Origin: Enorma sp964624825
GTDB lineage: Bacteria > Actinomycetota > Coriobacteriia > Coriobacteriales > Coriobacteriaceae
Direction: 5' to 3'
Assembly: GCA_964624825.1 (NCBI GenBank)
Contig: CAZUYD010000001.1
Coordinates: 62,001 to 126,000 of the forward strand
Length of the DNA: 64,000 nucleotides
In this document: positions 41,677 through 50,713 of the stretch, one piece after another
How positions within the stretch are numbered: the stretch's first letter is position 1
Layout of the letters: every line of letters starts with the position of its first letter
Translations under genes and position numbers: made by a program
The notes under the pieces: generated by a model
Database searches by the model: none
Seen by the model: the letters and a program-made list of their open reading frames with translations, nothing else
Told to the model about the DNA's origin: nothing

Positions 41677-42993
41677 ATGATTGCGATCATCGAACCTCGA
41701 GCATTAGCCGGATCCATTAGCGCCATCGCCTCGAAATCGGTTGCGCACCGTCTCATCATCGCCGCTGCCCTTGCAAATGGCACCACAGATGTCGTGTGCA
41801 ACACGACGTGCGCCGATATCGACGCGACGATCCGCTGCCTCACCGCGCTCGGCGCACGCATCGAGCGCACTGAATCCGGCTTTGCCATCCATCCCATCCC
41901 TAAGAGCCAGGAACACGGAATCCTTCGCGCGCTCGCGGGTAGCACGCTCGATTGCGGAGAATCGGGCTCAACGCTTCGATTCATGCTGCCCGTCGCCTGC
42001 GCACTCGGCGCTGATGCCACCTTCACTGGATCGCAGCGCCTGGGCGAACGCCCGCTTTCCCCCCTCGCAGAGGAGCTCATCGCAGCGGGATGCGAGCTCA
42101 CCGGGCTGGGTTCGCTCCCGCTTCAGGAAACGGGCAGGCTCCGTGCCGGGCGCTTCCAGCTTCCTGGGAACATAAGCTCTCAATACATCTCGGGGCTCCT
42201 CCTCGCGCTGCCGGTGCTTGGACAGCCGAGCGAGATCGACGTGCTCGGGCAGATCGAGAGCAAGCCCTACGTCACCCTGACCATTCAGGCGCTTCACGCG
42301 TTCGGCATTAGCGTAGACGTTGCCCGCGCGATGCGCGCCGACGGCACTCCCATCACACGGTTTACGCTCGATGGAAGCCCCTACCGCACACCGGGCACGG
42401 TGTACGTCGAAGGAGACTGGTCGAACGCGGCGTTCTGGCTGTGCGCCGGAGCCCTTGGCCGTGAACCCATATCGGTCGACGGCCTCTCGCTTTCCTCGGT
42501 TCAGGGAGACCGCAATGTGCTCGCTGCCCTCTCGCGCTTCGGCGCGCGGGTGCGCAGAACGCCTGGAACGGCGACTGTCCAGCCCGACCGCGTCAACGGC
42601 TTCACCCTGACCGCCCAGGACGTCCCCGATCTTGTTCCCGTGCTTTCGGCTGTCGCGGCGGTCGCAGACGGCACGACGGTCATCCGCGATTGCACGCGCC
42701 TGCGCATCAAGGAATCCAATCGTCTCGAAACCACCGCCCACGAGCTCAATGCCCTCGGTGCCCACGTACGCGTTGAGGACGACAAGCTCGTCATCGAGGG
42801 GGTACCGGCGCTTTCCGGCGGAATCGTCGACTCCCACAACGACCATCGCATTGCCATGATGGCAGCGGTTGCGGCGACGCGCTGCACGGCGCCGGTCGAG
42901 ATTCACGGAGCCGAAGCGGTCAACAAATCGTATCCGAGCTTTTTCGAACACTATCGGAAACTCGGCGGCCACGTTGAACTCAAGGAGGGATAG
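41677..42993 (+). CDS. aroA: 3-phosphoshikimate 1-carboxyvinyltransferase (EPSP synthase)
   Basis: Adds enolpyruvate from PEP to shikimate-3-phosphate. Visible: SKSVAHRLIIAAALANGTTD with the catalytic Lys-Ser, DCGESGSTLRFMLPVACALG (the PEP-site block, which reads GESGSTLR rather than the GNAGTAMR of class I enzymes), GNISSQYISGLLLAL, DWSNAAFWLCAGAL, RLRIKESNRLETTAHEL and IVDSHNDHRIAMM. 438 residues. The GESGSTLR variant may affect inhibitor sensitivity, which cannot be judged from sequence. AAGGTGG precedes the ATG; 11 bases after aroB. Confidence 0.97.
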   Translation: MIAIIEPRALAGSISAIASKSVAHRLIIAAALANGTTDVVCNTTCADIDATIRCLTALGARIERTESGFAIHPIPKSQEHGILRALAGSTLDCGESGSTLRFMLPVACALGADATFTGSQRLGERPLSPLAEELIAAGCELTGLGSLPLQETGRLRAGRFQLPGNISSQYISGLLLALPVLGQPSEIDVLGQIESKPYVTLTIQALHAFGISVDVARAMRADGTPITRFTLDGSPYRTPGTVYVEGDWSNAAFWLCAGALGREPISVDGLSLSSVQGDRNVLAALSRFGARVRRTPGTATVQPDRVNGFTLTAQDVPDLVPVLSAVAAVADGTTVIRDCTRLRIKESNRLETTAHELNALGAHVRVEDDKLVIEGVPALSGGIVDSHNDHRIAMMAAVAATRCTAPVEIHGAEAVNKSYPSFFEHYRKLGGHVELKEG

Positions 42994-42996
42994 CCC

Positions 42997-44109
42997 ATGA
43001 CCTCTGTGATAGGACGAGCGCTTCAGGTTAGCATCTTTGGCGAGTCACACTCCGCTGCAATCGGCTGCTCCATCGACGGGATGCCCGCGGGAATCCCCAT
43101 CGACCTCAACGCACTGCAGCGCTTCCTCGACCGCCGCGCTCCTGGCCGCGATGCGACGGCGACGCGCCGGCGTGAAGCAGACCGACCGCGATTCGTGAGC
43201 GGCATTCTCGATGGCCATACCACGGGCTCCCCTATCGCGGCCTTCATTGAGAACGGCAACACCCGGTCTCAGGATTACGACGAGCTGCGACGCATACCTC
43301 GGCCGGGGCATGCAGATTACCCGGCTCGTCTGAAATACCGCGGCTTCAACGATGTCGCAGGAGGTGGCCATTTTTCCGGTCGCCTCACAGCGCCCCTCTG
43401 CGTGGCAGGAGGCCTTGCGCTGCAAGCGCTCGACCGCATCGGTGTCCGCGTGGTTGCGCACATCTTGCGACTCGGGCCGGAAGAGATCGCGGACGAGTCG
43501 CTCGATCCGCTGCGCTTCGACGAGGACCAGGCGCGCGCGATTTCTTCGAATGAGCTGCCTTGCATAAGCGCCGAAGCAGCATCTCTGATGCGCCCCCGCA
43601 TCATTGCGGCTCGCGATGAGCTCGATAGCGTCGGCGGGGTCGTCGAATGCGCGGCGTATGGCGTTCCCGCTGGCATAGGCGACCCCATGTTCGCCGGCAT
43701 CGAAAACCGTATCGCCCAGGCCGCGTTCGGCATACCCGCGGTTAAGGGAATCGAGTTTGGCGCGGGTTTCTCAGCGGCGCGCCTGATGGGCAGTCAAAAC
43801 AACGACCCCTACCGCATGGTTGACGGCGATGTGGCGCCTCAAACGAACAATGCGGGAGGCATCTTGGGCGGCATCTCGACCGGCATGCCCATCGTATGGC
43901 GCATGGCCGTAAAGCCGACCCCATCAATCGGGCGCGTTCAGCAAAGCGTCGATCTTGATGCCCGCTGCGATGCAGACCTTGTGGTGCGCGGTCGGCATGA
44001 CCCCTGCATCGTCCCGCGTGCGGTGCCGATCGCAGAGGCGGTGTGCGCGCTCGCCTTGCTCGACTTGTTCATCGAGGATGGTAGCTATCCTGTGAGCGCG
44101 GCGCGTTGA
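42997..44109 (+). CDS. aroC: Chorismate synthase
   Basis: FMN-dependent last step to chorismate. Conserved blocks: VSIFGESHSAAIGCSIDGMP, RRREADRPRFVSGILDGHTT, GSPIAAFIENGNTRSQDY, PRPGHADYPARLKY, GGGHFSGRLTAPLCVAGGLA and NNAGGILGGISTGMPIVW. 370 residues, normal. AAGGAGG upstream of ATG; three bases after the aroA stop. A 119-base gap follows before pheA, with nothing recognisable except the pheA SD. Confidence 0.97.
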   Translation: MTSVIGRALQVSIFGESHSAAIGCSIDGMPAGIPIDLNALQRFLDRRAPGRDATATRRREADRPRFVSGILDGHTTGSPIAAFIENGNTRSQDYDELRRIPRPGHADYPARLKYRGFNDVAGGGHFSGRLTAPLCVAGGLALQALDRIGVRVVAHILRLGPEEIADESLDPLRFDEDQARAISSNELPCISAEAASLMRPRIIAARDELDSVGGVVECAAYGVPAGIGDPMFAGIENRIAQAAFGIPAVKGIEFGAGFSAARLMGSQNNDPYRMVDGDVAPQTNNAGGILGGISTGMPIVWRMAVKPTPSIGRVQQSVDLDARCDADLVVRGRHDPCIVPRAVPIAEAVCALALLDLFIEDGSYPVSAAR

Positions 44110-44228
44110 CCGCCGCGCGTGCGCGCCCGCACAAGGGGATTCCACGCGGAGCCGCGCCTGCGCCATTCAATTCGTCACGGCAATCGTAAGCCCATCTCTT
44201 GAGTCCATCTCAACCCAAGGAGCCATAC

Positions 44229-45374
44229 ATGGATCTCGCATCCGTTCGAACCGAGCTCGACGTGATCGATAGCCAGCTGCTCGACCTGTTCACCCAGCGC
44301 ATGAATCTTGCCGCCCGCGTTGCCGCGGCGAAAGCGGAACGCGGCAAGGCGGTATATGACCCCGCACGCGAGCGCGAGAAGCTGCTTGATGTTGCCAAAC
44401 ACGTGCCCGAGCATCTGCAGGCTCAAGCAATCGCGTTGTTCTCGCTGCTCATGAGCATGAACAAAGCCGAACAGCAACGCATCATCGCCAAGAACGACCA
44501 GACGAGTCGCGCCCAGCGCGTCCGTGCAGCGCGGCTCTCGGAAGACACCCCCTTCCCCGCAACCGCCACCGTGGCATGCCAGGGTGTCGAGGGAGCCTAC
44601 AGCCAAATCGCCGCATGCAAGCTGTTTCGCGTGCCGGGCATATCGTTTTTCAACACCTTTGATGGTGTATTCCGCGCGGTTCGCGAGGGGTTCTGCACCT
44701 TCGGCGTGCTTCCCATCGAAAACTCGACCGCCGGATCCGTGAACGCGGTCTATGACCTGCTTGCCAAGCATTCCTTCTCGATCGTGCGCAGTCTGCGGCT
44801 CAAAATCGATCATAACGTGCTCGCCAAACCCGGTGTGCGCCTTGAGGATGTTCGCGAGGTGTATTCGCACGAGCAGGCCATCGCTCAATGCAGCGGATAC
44901 CTCGATGCGCACGGCATCCATGCGGTCTCTTGCATGAACACCGCTCAGGCAGCGGAGATGGTTGCGCGTTCCGACCGCACAGACGTGGCCGCGCTCTCTT
45001 CGCGCGATTGCGCGGCGCTTTACGGGCTCGATCTTATTGACGAGAGCGTTCAGGATTCTGACAACAACTACACCCGCTTCGTGGTCATCTCGGCTACGCC
45101 GCAGGTATATCCCGGTGCCACGCGCACCTCGCTCATGCTCACCGTCCCCCATGAACCCGGTTCGCTGTTTCGCGTGCTCGAGCGCTTCTATGCACTCGAT
45201 ATCAATCTGGTCAAGCTCGAGAGCCGTCCTATTCCCGGCCGCGACTTCGAATTCATGTTCTATTTCGACATCGATTGCCCGGTGGGTGCGAACGCGTTGG
45301 ACACGCTTCTCGACAGCCTGGATGACGTCTGCGAAAGCTGCACGTATTTCGGCAGCTATACGGAGGTGATGTAA
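44229..45374 (+). CDS. pheA: Bifunctional chorismate mutase / prephenate dehydratase (P-protein)
   Basis: Channels chorismate to phenylpyruvate. The N-terminal ~90 residues form an AroQ-type chorismate mutase (LDVIDSQLLDLFTQRMNLAA with its Arg, YDPAREREKLL). The dehydratase starts at VACQGVEGAYSQIA and includes VLPIENSTAGSVNAVYDLL and DSDNNYTRFVVIS with the catalytic Thr-Arg-Phe. The ACT domain has TVPHEPGSLFRVLERFYALD and ESRPIPGRDFEFMFY; the ESRP motif predicts phenylalanine feedback inhibition. Start ATG (381 residues) has AAGGAG seven bases upstream. Ends directly against the aroE-aroK start. Confidence 0.96.
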   Translation: MDLASVRTELDVIDSQLLDLFTQRMNLAARVAAAKAERGKAVYDPAREREKLLDVAKHVPEHLQAQAIALFSLLMSMNKAEQQRIIAKNDQTSRAQRVRAARLSEDTPFPATATVACQGVEGAYSQIAACKLFRVPGISFFNTFDGVFRAVREGFCTFGVLPIENSTAGSVNAVYDLLAKHSFSIVRSLRLKIDHNVLAKPGVRLEDVREVYSHEQAIAQCSGYLDAHGIHAVSCMNTAQAAEMVARSDRTDVAALSSRDCAALYGLDLIDESVQDSDNNYTRFVVISATPQVYPGATRTSLMLTVPHEPGSLFRVLERFYALDINLVKLESRPIPGRDFEFMFYFDIDCPVGANALDTLLDSLDDVCESCTYFGSYTEVM

Positions 45375-46610
45375 ATGGACGCGCCGACTCGCCCCTATGG
45401 TGTTTTGGGGCGCACCCTTGCCCATAGCTACACGCCCACGATCTACCGCATGCTCGCCGATATGGACTACGTGCGCTTCGAGCGCAAACCAGATGAAGTC
45501 GAGCAGTTCGTTCGGGGTGACGAATGGGCGGGTGTAAACATCACCATTCCCTATAAGCAAACCGTTGTCCCGCTCATGGATGAGCTGAGCGATGCGGCGC
45601 GGCGCCTGGGCAACGTGAACACCATCGTGCGGCTCCCCGATGGCCGCCTGCGCGGCGATAACACCGACTACTACGGCTTCACCGTCTTGCTCGAATCGCT
45701 CGAATGCCCCGTTGCCGGCACGCGCGCGCTCGTGTTCGGTGGAAACGGTGGCGCGGGAACCACCTGCATGGCCGTTCTGCGCGATATGGGCGCCCGGCCT
45801 GTCTCGGTGGGACGGCGCGGCGAGGTCACCTATGATGATCTGGATCGCTTTGCCGACGCGCAGCTCATCGTGAACGCGACGCCGGTGGGTATGTATCCCG
45901 CCTGTCCCGCATCCGTCTGCTCGCTCGATACCTTCCCAGAGCTCTCAGCCCTTATCGACATCGTGTACAACCCCGCGCGCACCGGTCTTATCTTGCAAGC
46001 GGAAGCACGCGGTATCGCTTGTGCAGGCGGACTTGCGATGCTCGTCGCGCAGGCGGCGGGCGCGGTGCACGCATATACCGGGCAGGAGATATCGCGCGAA
46101 CGCATCTTCGAGGTCACGCGAACCCTGGAGATGCAGACGCAGAACATCGCGCTCATCGGCATGCCGGGCGCCGGCAAAACACGGGTCGGACGGGCGCTTG
46201 CTGCCTTACTTGGGCGCGAGCACATCGATCTGGACGATGCGTTTGCAGAGCACGTCGGCATGGCATGCGACCCGTTCATCCGCATTCATGGCGAAGATGC
46301 CTTCCGCGCGGCCGAGACCGAGGTGCTCGCAGACGTTGCAAAGCGAAGCGGGCTTGTGATCTCATGCGGCGGCGGCGTCGTGACGCGCGATGAGAACTAT
46401 CCTCTGCTCCACCAAAATAGCCGCATAGTTATGCTCGACCGCCCGCTCAGCGAGCTCTCGAGCGCCGGACGCCCCATCTCGCAGCGCGATGGCATCGAAG
46501 CGCTCGCTCGCATGCGCTTGCCGCGCTATCGAGCCTGGGCGGACCTTATCATCGCCTCGCGCGAATCTGCCGACGCGACCGCGCACGCGCTCTACGAAAT
46601 GGTAATCTAA
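45375..46610 (+). CDS. Bifunctional shikimate dehydrogenase - shikimate kinase fusion
   Basis: One 411-residue frame joins AroE and AroK, two consecutive steps. Residues ~1-250 are shikimate dehydrogenase: VNITIPYKQ with catalytic Lys61, GDNTDYYGF with Asp98, NADP-binding VFGGNGGAGTT (~120-130), VNATPVGMYP and GLAMLVAQAAGAV. After a linker of about five residues, residues ~257-411 are shikimate kinase: P-loop GMPGAGKT (262-269), HIDLDD, FRAAETEVL with Arg311, CGGGVVTR and the lid GRPISQRDGIE, with RLPRYRAWAD at the end. All catalytic residues are in place in both halves. ATG abuts the pheA stop with GGAGGTGAT upstream. A second, free-standing aroK exists at about 55 kb. Confidence 0.95.
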   Translation: MDAPTRPYGVLGRTLAHSYTPTIYRMLADMDYVRFERKPDEVEQFVRGDEWAGVNITIPYKQTVVPLMDELSDAARRLGNVNTIVRLPDGRLRGDNTDYYGFTVLLESLECPVAGTRALVFGGNGGAGTTCMAVLRDMGARPVSVGRRGEVTYDDLDRFADAQLIVNATPVGMYPACPASVCSLDTFPELSALIDIVYNPARTGLILQAEARGIACAGGLAMLVAQAAGAVHAYTGQEISRERIFEVTRTLEMQTQNIALIGMPGAGKTRVGRALAALLGREHIDLDDAFAEHVGMACDPFIRIHGEDAFRAAETEVLADVAKRSGLVISCGGGVVTRDENYPLLHQNSRIVMLDRPLSELSSAGRPISQRDGIEALARMRLPRYRAWADLIIASRESADATAHALYEMVI

Positions 46611-46644
46611 CGCCCGCTGTTCGGTTACCATCTAGGAGGTATTC

Positions 46645-47082
46645 ATGAAGGCGCTGGTCATCAACGGCCCCAATATCAATATGCTCGGCATCCGCGAGCC
46701 GGATGTCTATGGTACGGAAACCTATGAGACCCTCGTCGAGCTTTGCAAGCGTTCAGGCGATGCGGTGGGATTCGATGAGGTCGAGGTCTTCCAGTCGAAT
46801 CACGAGGGCGACATCATCGACCGTATTCAAGAATCGCTTGGCTCCGTAGACGGCATCGTCATCAATCCTGCGGCGTACACGCACACGAGCGTTGGCATCT
46901 TGGACGCGCTCAAGGCGGTGAGCATCCCGGCGGTCGAGATACACATCTCTGATGTCGATGCACGCGAGGAGTTCCGGCAGGTATCGTATGCCGGCATGGC
47001 ATGCTTCGCCCGCGTCGCCGGCGAAGGGCTCAACGGTTATGCGCATGCTCTCCAGCTCTTAGCCGAGCGCCTGACCAGCTAG
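46645..47082 (+). CDS. aroQ: 3-dehydroquinate dehydratase, type II
   Basis: Dehydrates 3-dehydroquinate to dehydroshikimate. Type II signature: VINGPNINMLGIREPDVYG with the active-site Tyr, VFQSNHEGDIIDRIQ, GIVINPAAYTHTSVGILDAL and VEIHISDVDAREEFRQVSY with the catalytic His. 145 residues, typical. AGGAGGT upstream. Last gene of the aro operon, completing all seven pathway steps; it converges with recN 21 bases away, with no clear terminator in between. Confidence 0.97.
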   Translation: MKALVINGPNINMLGIREPDVYGTETYETLVELCKRSGDAVGFDEVEVFQSNHEGDIIDRIQESLGSVDGIVINPAAYTHTSVGILDALKAVSIPAVEIHISDVDAREEFRQVSYAGMACFARVAGEGLNGYAHALQLLAERLTS

Positions 47083-47103
47083 ACAGTAGTCTAGTACCGG
47101 GTG

Positions 47104-48747
47104 TCAGACTACCGCACCCGCTTCGGTGAGCATCTGGCGGGCGTGCGCGAGCGAGGCGTCGCCGATATCGCCCGAAAGCATCCGGGCGACCTCGCGCACG
47201 CGCGCGTCCCCCGACACCTCGAACAGTTGCGTCTCGGGAATACCCTCTCCCCCCGTCTCATGCTTGCGCACCACATAATGCCGTTCGGCGTACACGGCGA
47301 CCTGGGGAAGATGGGTGACGACGATGACCTGATGCGTACGGGCAAGATCGGCAAGCACCGCAGCGAGCGCTCGAGCAACCGCGCCGCCCACGCCGGCATC
47401 GACCTCATCGAAGACCTGCGTATCGACCTGGTCGGATTCACCCATCACCACCTTGCATGCAAGCATGACACGGGAAAGCTCTCCGCCCGATGCGATACGG
47501 CGCAGCGGACGCGGGGTAAGGCCCGCCCCGCTGCGATATAGCAGTTCGCACGTCGTAGGCCCCGCCTCTGTCCAGCGCTCCCGCGGAAGCGGGCGCGCTT
47601 CCCACACCAGCTCGGCATGGCTCATCTCAAGCCGCGCCATCTGCTTGCCCACGGCGCGGCAGAACTGCGGCGCAGCCTCGTCGCGCCGTTTTCTCAATGT
47701 GCGCGCCGCCGCGACAAGCGCCTCCTCCGCAGCCGCAAGCGTCGCTTCAGCGCGCCGAATTCGAGCCTCGCCATCGTCCACGACCGCCAACAGCTCCCGA
47801 GCTTCATCGCGTTTCTTGAACACGTCGTCCATATGAGGGCCGAACTGACGAAGCAACCCTTTGAGCGCCGTATAGCGCTCCTGCAGACGCGCCAACTCCC
47901 CTGGATCGAAATCGATGCGCTCCCGATACCGTCGAAGATCGGACGTGGTGTCTTCAAGCGTGATCGCCGCGCCGGCAAGAGCGTCGACGAACGTGGTGAG
48001 CGTCTCGTCGATCGAGCCGAGACGCGAGAGGTCGGCGATCGCGGCGTTCAGCGCATCAAGCGCGCCGCCCTCCCCAGCGATTGCCTCGACCGCCCCGTAC
48101 GCAGCGCTCACCAGCGTCTCAGCGTACTCGGCGCGCGGCAGGACGTCCTCGAGCTCCTCCAGCTCGCCAGGCAGGGGATCAACCTCTTCGATGCGCTCGA
48201 GCGCGAAGCGCGCATCATCCAACCGCGAGCCTTCCGCCTGCGCGGCGGCGCGTATGCGCTCGAGTTCACGGGCGGCGGTGCGCGCCTCGGCAAACGCCGC
48301 GCGATAGGCGGCGCGCGCATCGCCGACACGCTCGCCCGCCCAGGAATCGACCATTTCTACATGCGTGGCCGGGTCGAGCAGGCGCTGATGCTCATGCTGG
48401 CCGCACAGGTCGATCATGGGGTCGACCAACAGGCTGAGTTCGCGAATGCTCACCATGCGCCCATCGATGCGAGCCCGACTTCGACCGTCCGATCCGACGC
48501 GGCGCGCCACGCAGACGCCATCGGTGTCGCCATCATCGCGAAAGAAGCGCCCCTCGACCTGCGCCGCATCGCACCCCTCACGAATCTGCGAGGTGTCCGC
48601 ACGGTCGCCCACGAGCAGCTTGAGCGCAGAGAGCAGCGCGGTCTTGCCGGCACCCGTCTCACCCGTAAGCACGGTAAGCCCTGGTGCAGGAGAAAACGTC
48701 GCGGAGCGAATCAATGCGAGGTTCGAAACCTGGATCTCATCAATCAT
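47104..48747 (-). CDS. recN: DNA repair protein RecN
   Basis: SMC-like ATPase in double-strand break repair. N-terminal half: MIDEIQVSNLALIRSATF with Walker A GETGAGKT; central coiled coils with many Ala/Glu/Arg heptads (AEARTAARELERIRAAAQAE, RRAEATLAAAEEALVAAART). C-terminal half: RRIASGGELSRVMLACKVVM (signature), QVFDEVDAGVGGAVARALAA (Walker B) and VIVVTHLPQVAVYAERHYVV. The chosen ATG overlaps the end of nadK by eight bases with GGAG seven bases upstream; 547 residues. Last gene of the pepQ-recN series. Confidence 0.96.
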   Translation of the reverse strand: MIDEIQVSNLALIRSATFSPAPGLTVLTGETGAGKTALLSALKLLVGDRADTSQIREGCDAAQVEGRFFRDDGDTDGVCVARRVGSDGRSRARIDGRMVSIRELSLLVDPMIDLCGQHEHQRLLDPATHVEMVDSWAGERVGDARAAYRAAFAEARTAARELERIRAAAQAEGSRLDDARFALERIEEVDPLPGELEELEDVLPRAEYAETLVSAAYGAVEAIAGEGGALDALNAAIADLSRLGSIDETLTTFVDALAGAAITLEDTTSDLRRYRERIDFDPGELARLQERYTALKGLLRQFGPHMDDVFKKRDEARELLAVVDDGEARIRRAEATLAAAEEALVAAARTLRKRRDEAAPQFCRAVGKQMARLEMSHAELVWEARPLPRERWTEAGPTTCELLYRSGAGLTPRPLRRIASGGELSRVMLACKVVMGESDQVDTQVFDEVDAGVGGAVARALAAVLADLARTHQVIVVTHLPQVAVYAERHYVVRKHETGGEGIPETQLFEVSGDARVREVARMLSGDIGDASLAHARQMLTEAGAVV

Positions 48748-49597
48748 GATGCACTCCGTAGAACACGCGCGAGACCGAATTGTAGAAGCTCTCGGGGCCA
48801 TAATCGAGCAACAGCACGTCACCCGGCCCGCGCCGCGCAACGACGCGGTCGACCGTCATATCGCGCGCGACGAACTGGCCATCGACGGCGATCGCGGGCA
48901 CCGACGGACGATCCTGCGACAGGGTTATCTCGACCACATCGGAGGGCGAGGTTAGAAACGCGCGCGCCTGGATGGTGTGCGGAGCGATGGGCACACAGAC
49001 CATGCCGTTATAATCGGGGCTTACGATGGGTCCGCCCGCCGAAAGCGCATACCCCGTTGACCCGGTAGCAGTCGAGACGACCACGCCATCGCCACGCAAC
49101 CGGTCGATATGACGACCCGTTACCGTGATATCGAACTCGACCATCTCGGAAAGCGGCCCTCGGGTGAGCGCCAGATCGTTCAATGCGAAGGTATCAACCA
49201 TCTGGTCGTCCGCCTCGTCGGAGTGCCCATACACATCGATCGCAAGCGTGGCGCGCCGACTCACATGCATTTCACCGGACAGGGCGTCTTCGACGACGCC
49301 CAGGATGTCGCGCTCCTCGGGGCTTGCCGCCGTCAAGAAACCGACATGGCCATATGACAAGCCGAGGATGGGAATCTCCTGGTACCCAACGATGCGCGCC
49401 GCCCGCAGCAAGGTGCCGTCGCCACCGAGCGAGATGACCAGATCCGCGCCCTCGATATCTGGCTTCGAAGCAATATTCGAACGCTGGTCTGCCGCCCACG
49501 CAACGTCATAGCCCTGCCTGCCAAGCCAGAGTTCAAGCGAGAGCCCGCTTTCAACTGCTTCGTGCTTATAGTAGTTCGGAACCAAAAAGACCTTCAT
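48740..49597 (-). CDS. nadK: NAD kinase
   Basis: Makes NADP from NAD and ATP (or polyphosphate). Motifs ADLVISLGGDGTLLRAARIV (GGDGT), LGLSYGHVGFL, TFALNDLALTRG (NE/D motif), DGVVVSTATGSTGYALSAGG and IAVDGQFVARD. 285 residues. Its ATG overlaps the tlyA stop (ATGA), and recN overlaps its end. tlyA-nadK-recN is a conserved trio in Gram-positive bacteria. Confidence 0.97.
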   Translation of the reverse strand: MKVFLVPNYYKHEAVESGLSLELWLGRQGYDVAWAADQRSNIASKPDIEGADLVISLGGDGTLLRAARIVGYQEIPILGLSYGHVGFLTAASPEERDILGVVEDALSGEMHVSRRATLAIDVYGHSDEADDQMVDTFALNDLALTRGPLSEMVEFDITVTGRHIDRLRGDGVVVSTATGSTGYALSAGGPIVSPDYNGMVCVPIAPHTIQARAFLTSPSDVVEITLSQDRPSVPAIAVDGQFVARDMTVDRVVARRGPGDVLLLDYGPESFYNSVSRVFYGVHHD

Positions 49598-50397
49598 GCG
49601 CCTGCGACCTCTTCAATCATGGCATGCATCCGCTCCTGGGCGCGCTGGCGCTCATTTGAATCGAACGCACCGCGCGCGCCGAGCAAGAAAAACTCGACAT
49701 TTCCCTTTGCCCCGGTTATCGGTGACTTGCAAATCTGCTGAGGCAAGAACCCTCGGTCGTCAAACAGCTGCACCACGCGCGCGAGCACCGCTTGATGAAC
49801 CGCCGGATCGCGCACGATGCCGCCCTCCCCCACATCCGACGCAGGCGCTTCGAACTGTGGCTTCACCAGGGTAAGGAAGCGCCCGGTAGGGTTCAGAGAC
49901 GCAACGACCGCATCGATGATGTGAGCGATGCTGGTAAACGAGACGTCACAGACCGCAAGGTCGAACGCGCTGCGATATCCCAAGTCTGGAAGATCGACGA
50001 TGTTGGTGCGTTCGCATAGCACGACGCGCTCGTCGGTTCTCAGCGACCACGCAAACTGAGCTCGCCCCACATCCACCGCAACCACCTGCGCGGCTCCGCG
50101 CTTAAGCAAGCAATCGGTGAACCCCCCGGTTGAGCAGCCGATATCAAGGCAGCTAAGCCCTGAGGGATCGACGTCGAAGGCATCGAGCGCGTGCGCGAGC
50201 TTAAGGCCTCCCCGGCCAACAAACGGAATCCGTCCTTTGACGTGAAGCGATAGCCCCGGCTCAACCATGAGCCCGGGCGAGGTGAGGCGCTCGCCGTGTG
50301 CGGAGACCTCGCCGGCCATTAAGATGCGCAGGGCATCTGCACGGTTTGCACAGATGCCCTGCCATACCAATTCATCATCAAGACGAACACGCTTCAT
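49594..50397 (-). CDS. tlyA: TlyA family rRNA 2'-O-methyltransferase / hemolysin A
   Basis: TlyA methylates cytidines in 16S and 23S rRNA in actinobacteria and affects capreomycin susceptibility. An N-terminal S4 RNA-binding domain (~1-60, MKRVRLDDELVWQGICANRA, LHVKGRIPFVGRGGLKL) is followed by a Rossmann methyltransferase with SAM motif LDIGCSTGGFTDCLLKRGA, VAVDVGRAQFAW, AVCDVSFTS and TLVKPQFEA. 267 residues. Lies between xseB and nadK. Haemolytic activity, the historical name, is not implied. Confidence 0.94.
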   Translation of the reverse strand: MKRVRLDDELVWQGICANRADALRILMAGEVSAHGERLTSPGLMVEPGLSLHVKGRIPFVGRGGLKLAHALDAFDVDPSGLSCLDIGCSTGGFTDCLLKRGAAQVVAVDVGRAQFAWSLRTDERVVLCERTNIVDLPDLGYRSAFDLAVCDVSFTSIAHIIDAVVASLNPTGRFLTLVKPQFEAPASDVGEGGIVRDPAVHQAVLARVVQLFDDRGFLPQQICKSPITGAKGNVEFFLLGARGAFDSNERQRAQERMHAMIEEVAGA

Positions 50398-50408
50398 GTC
50401 ATGCCTGC

Positions 50409-50711
50409 CTACGCGGATGCATCATGCGTCTCAGATGGAGCCGACGATTCCTCTGCCTCGGTCGCTGAAGCCTCCGAATCATCAGATGAGGGCTGCTCAT
50501 CCTCGGTCGCGGCCGAATCGAGCTGCGCCGCCTCATCAGGGCTCATATCGAAATTATCGACCAACTCGACAGCGCGGGAGCCAAGCGCGATGGCCTCATC
50601 GAACAGATCGAGGCTCCGCTCGAGCGACGTGTCCTTAGAGCGCACGGTTGCGATAATCGCATCCATGCGCTCGGTGATATCGGCGAAGCTGTTCTGCGCG
50701 GTCTTCGCCAT
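50409..50711 (-). CDS. xseB: Exodeoxyribonuclease VII small subunit
   Basis: Small helical subunit of exonuclease VII. The core SFADITERMDAIIATVRSKD, TSLERSLDLFDEAIALGSRA fits XseB. The last ~45 residues form a Glu/Ser/Asp/Ala tail (DSAATEDEQPSSDDSEASAT) beyond the ~60-75-residue core. ATG two bases after the nusB stop with GGAGGAA. The large subunit xseA, usually adjacent, is absent from this operon and from the window. Confidence 0.88.
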   Translation of the reverse strand: MAKTAQNSFADITERMDAIIATVRSKDTSLERSLDLFDEAIALGSRAVELVDNFDMSPDEAAQLDSAATEDEQPSSDDSEASATEAEESSAPSETHDASA

Positions 50712-50713
50712 CG

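Noticed and set aside
44175..45560. 461-codon minus-strand frame
   Set aside because: Antisense to pheA and the start of the aroE-aroK gene, no family resemblance.
47617..49068. 483-codon plus-strand frame
   Set aside because: Antisense to recN and nadK; Arg/Ala-rich mirror frame.
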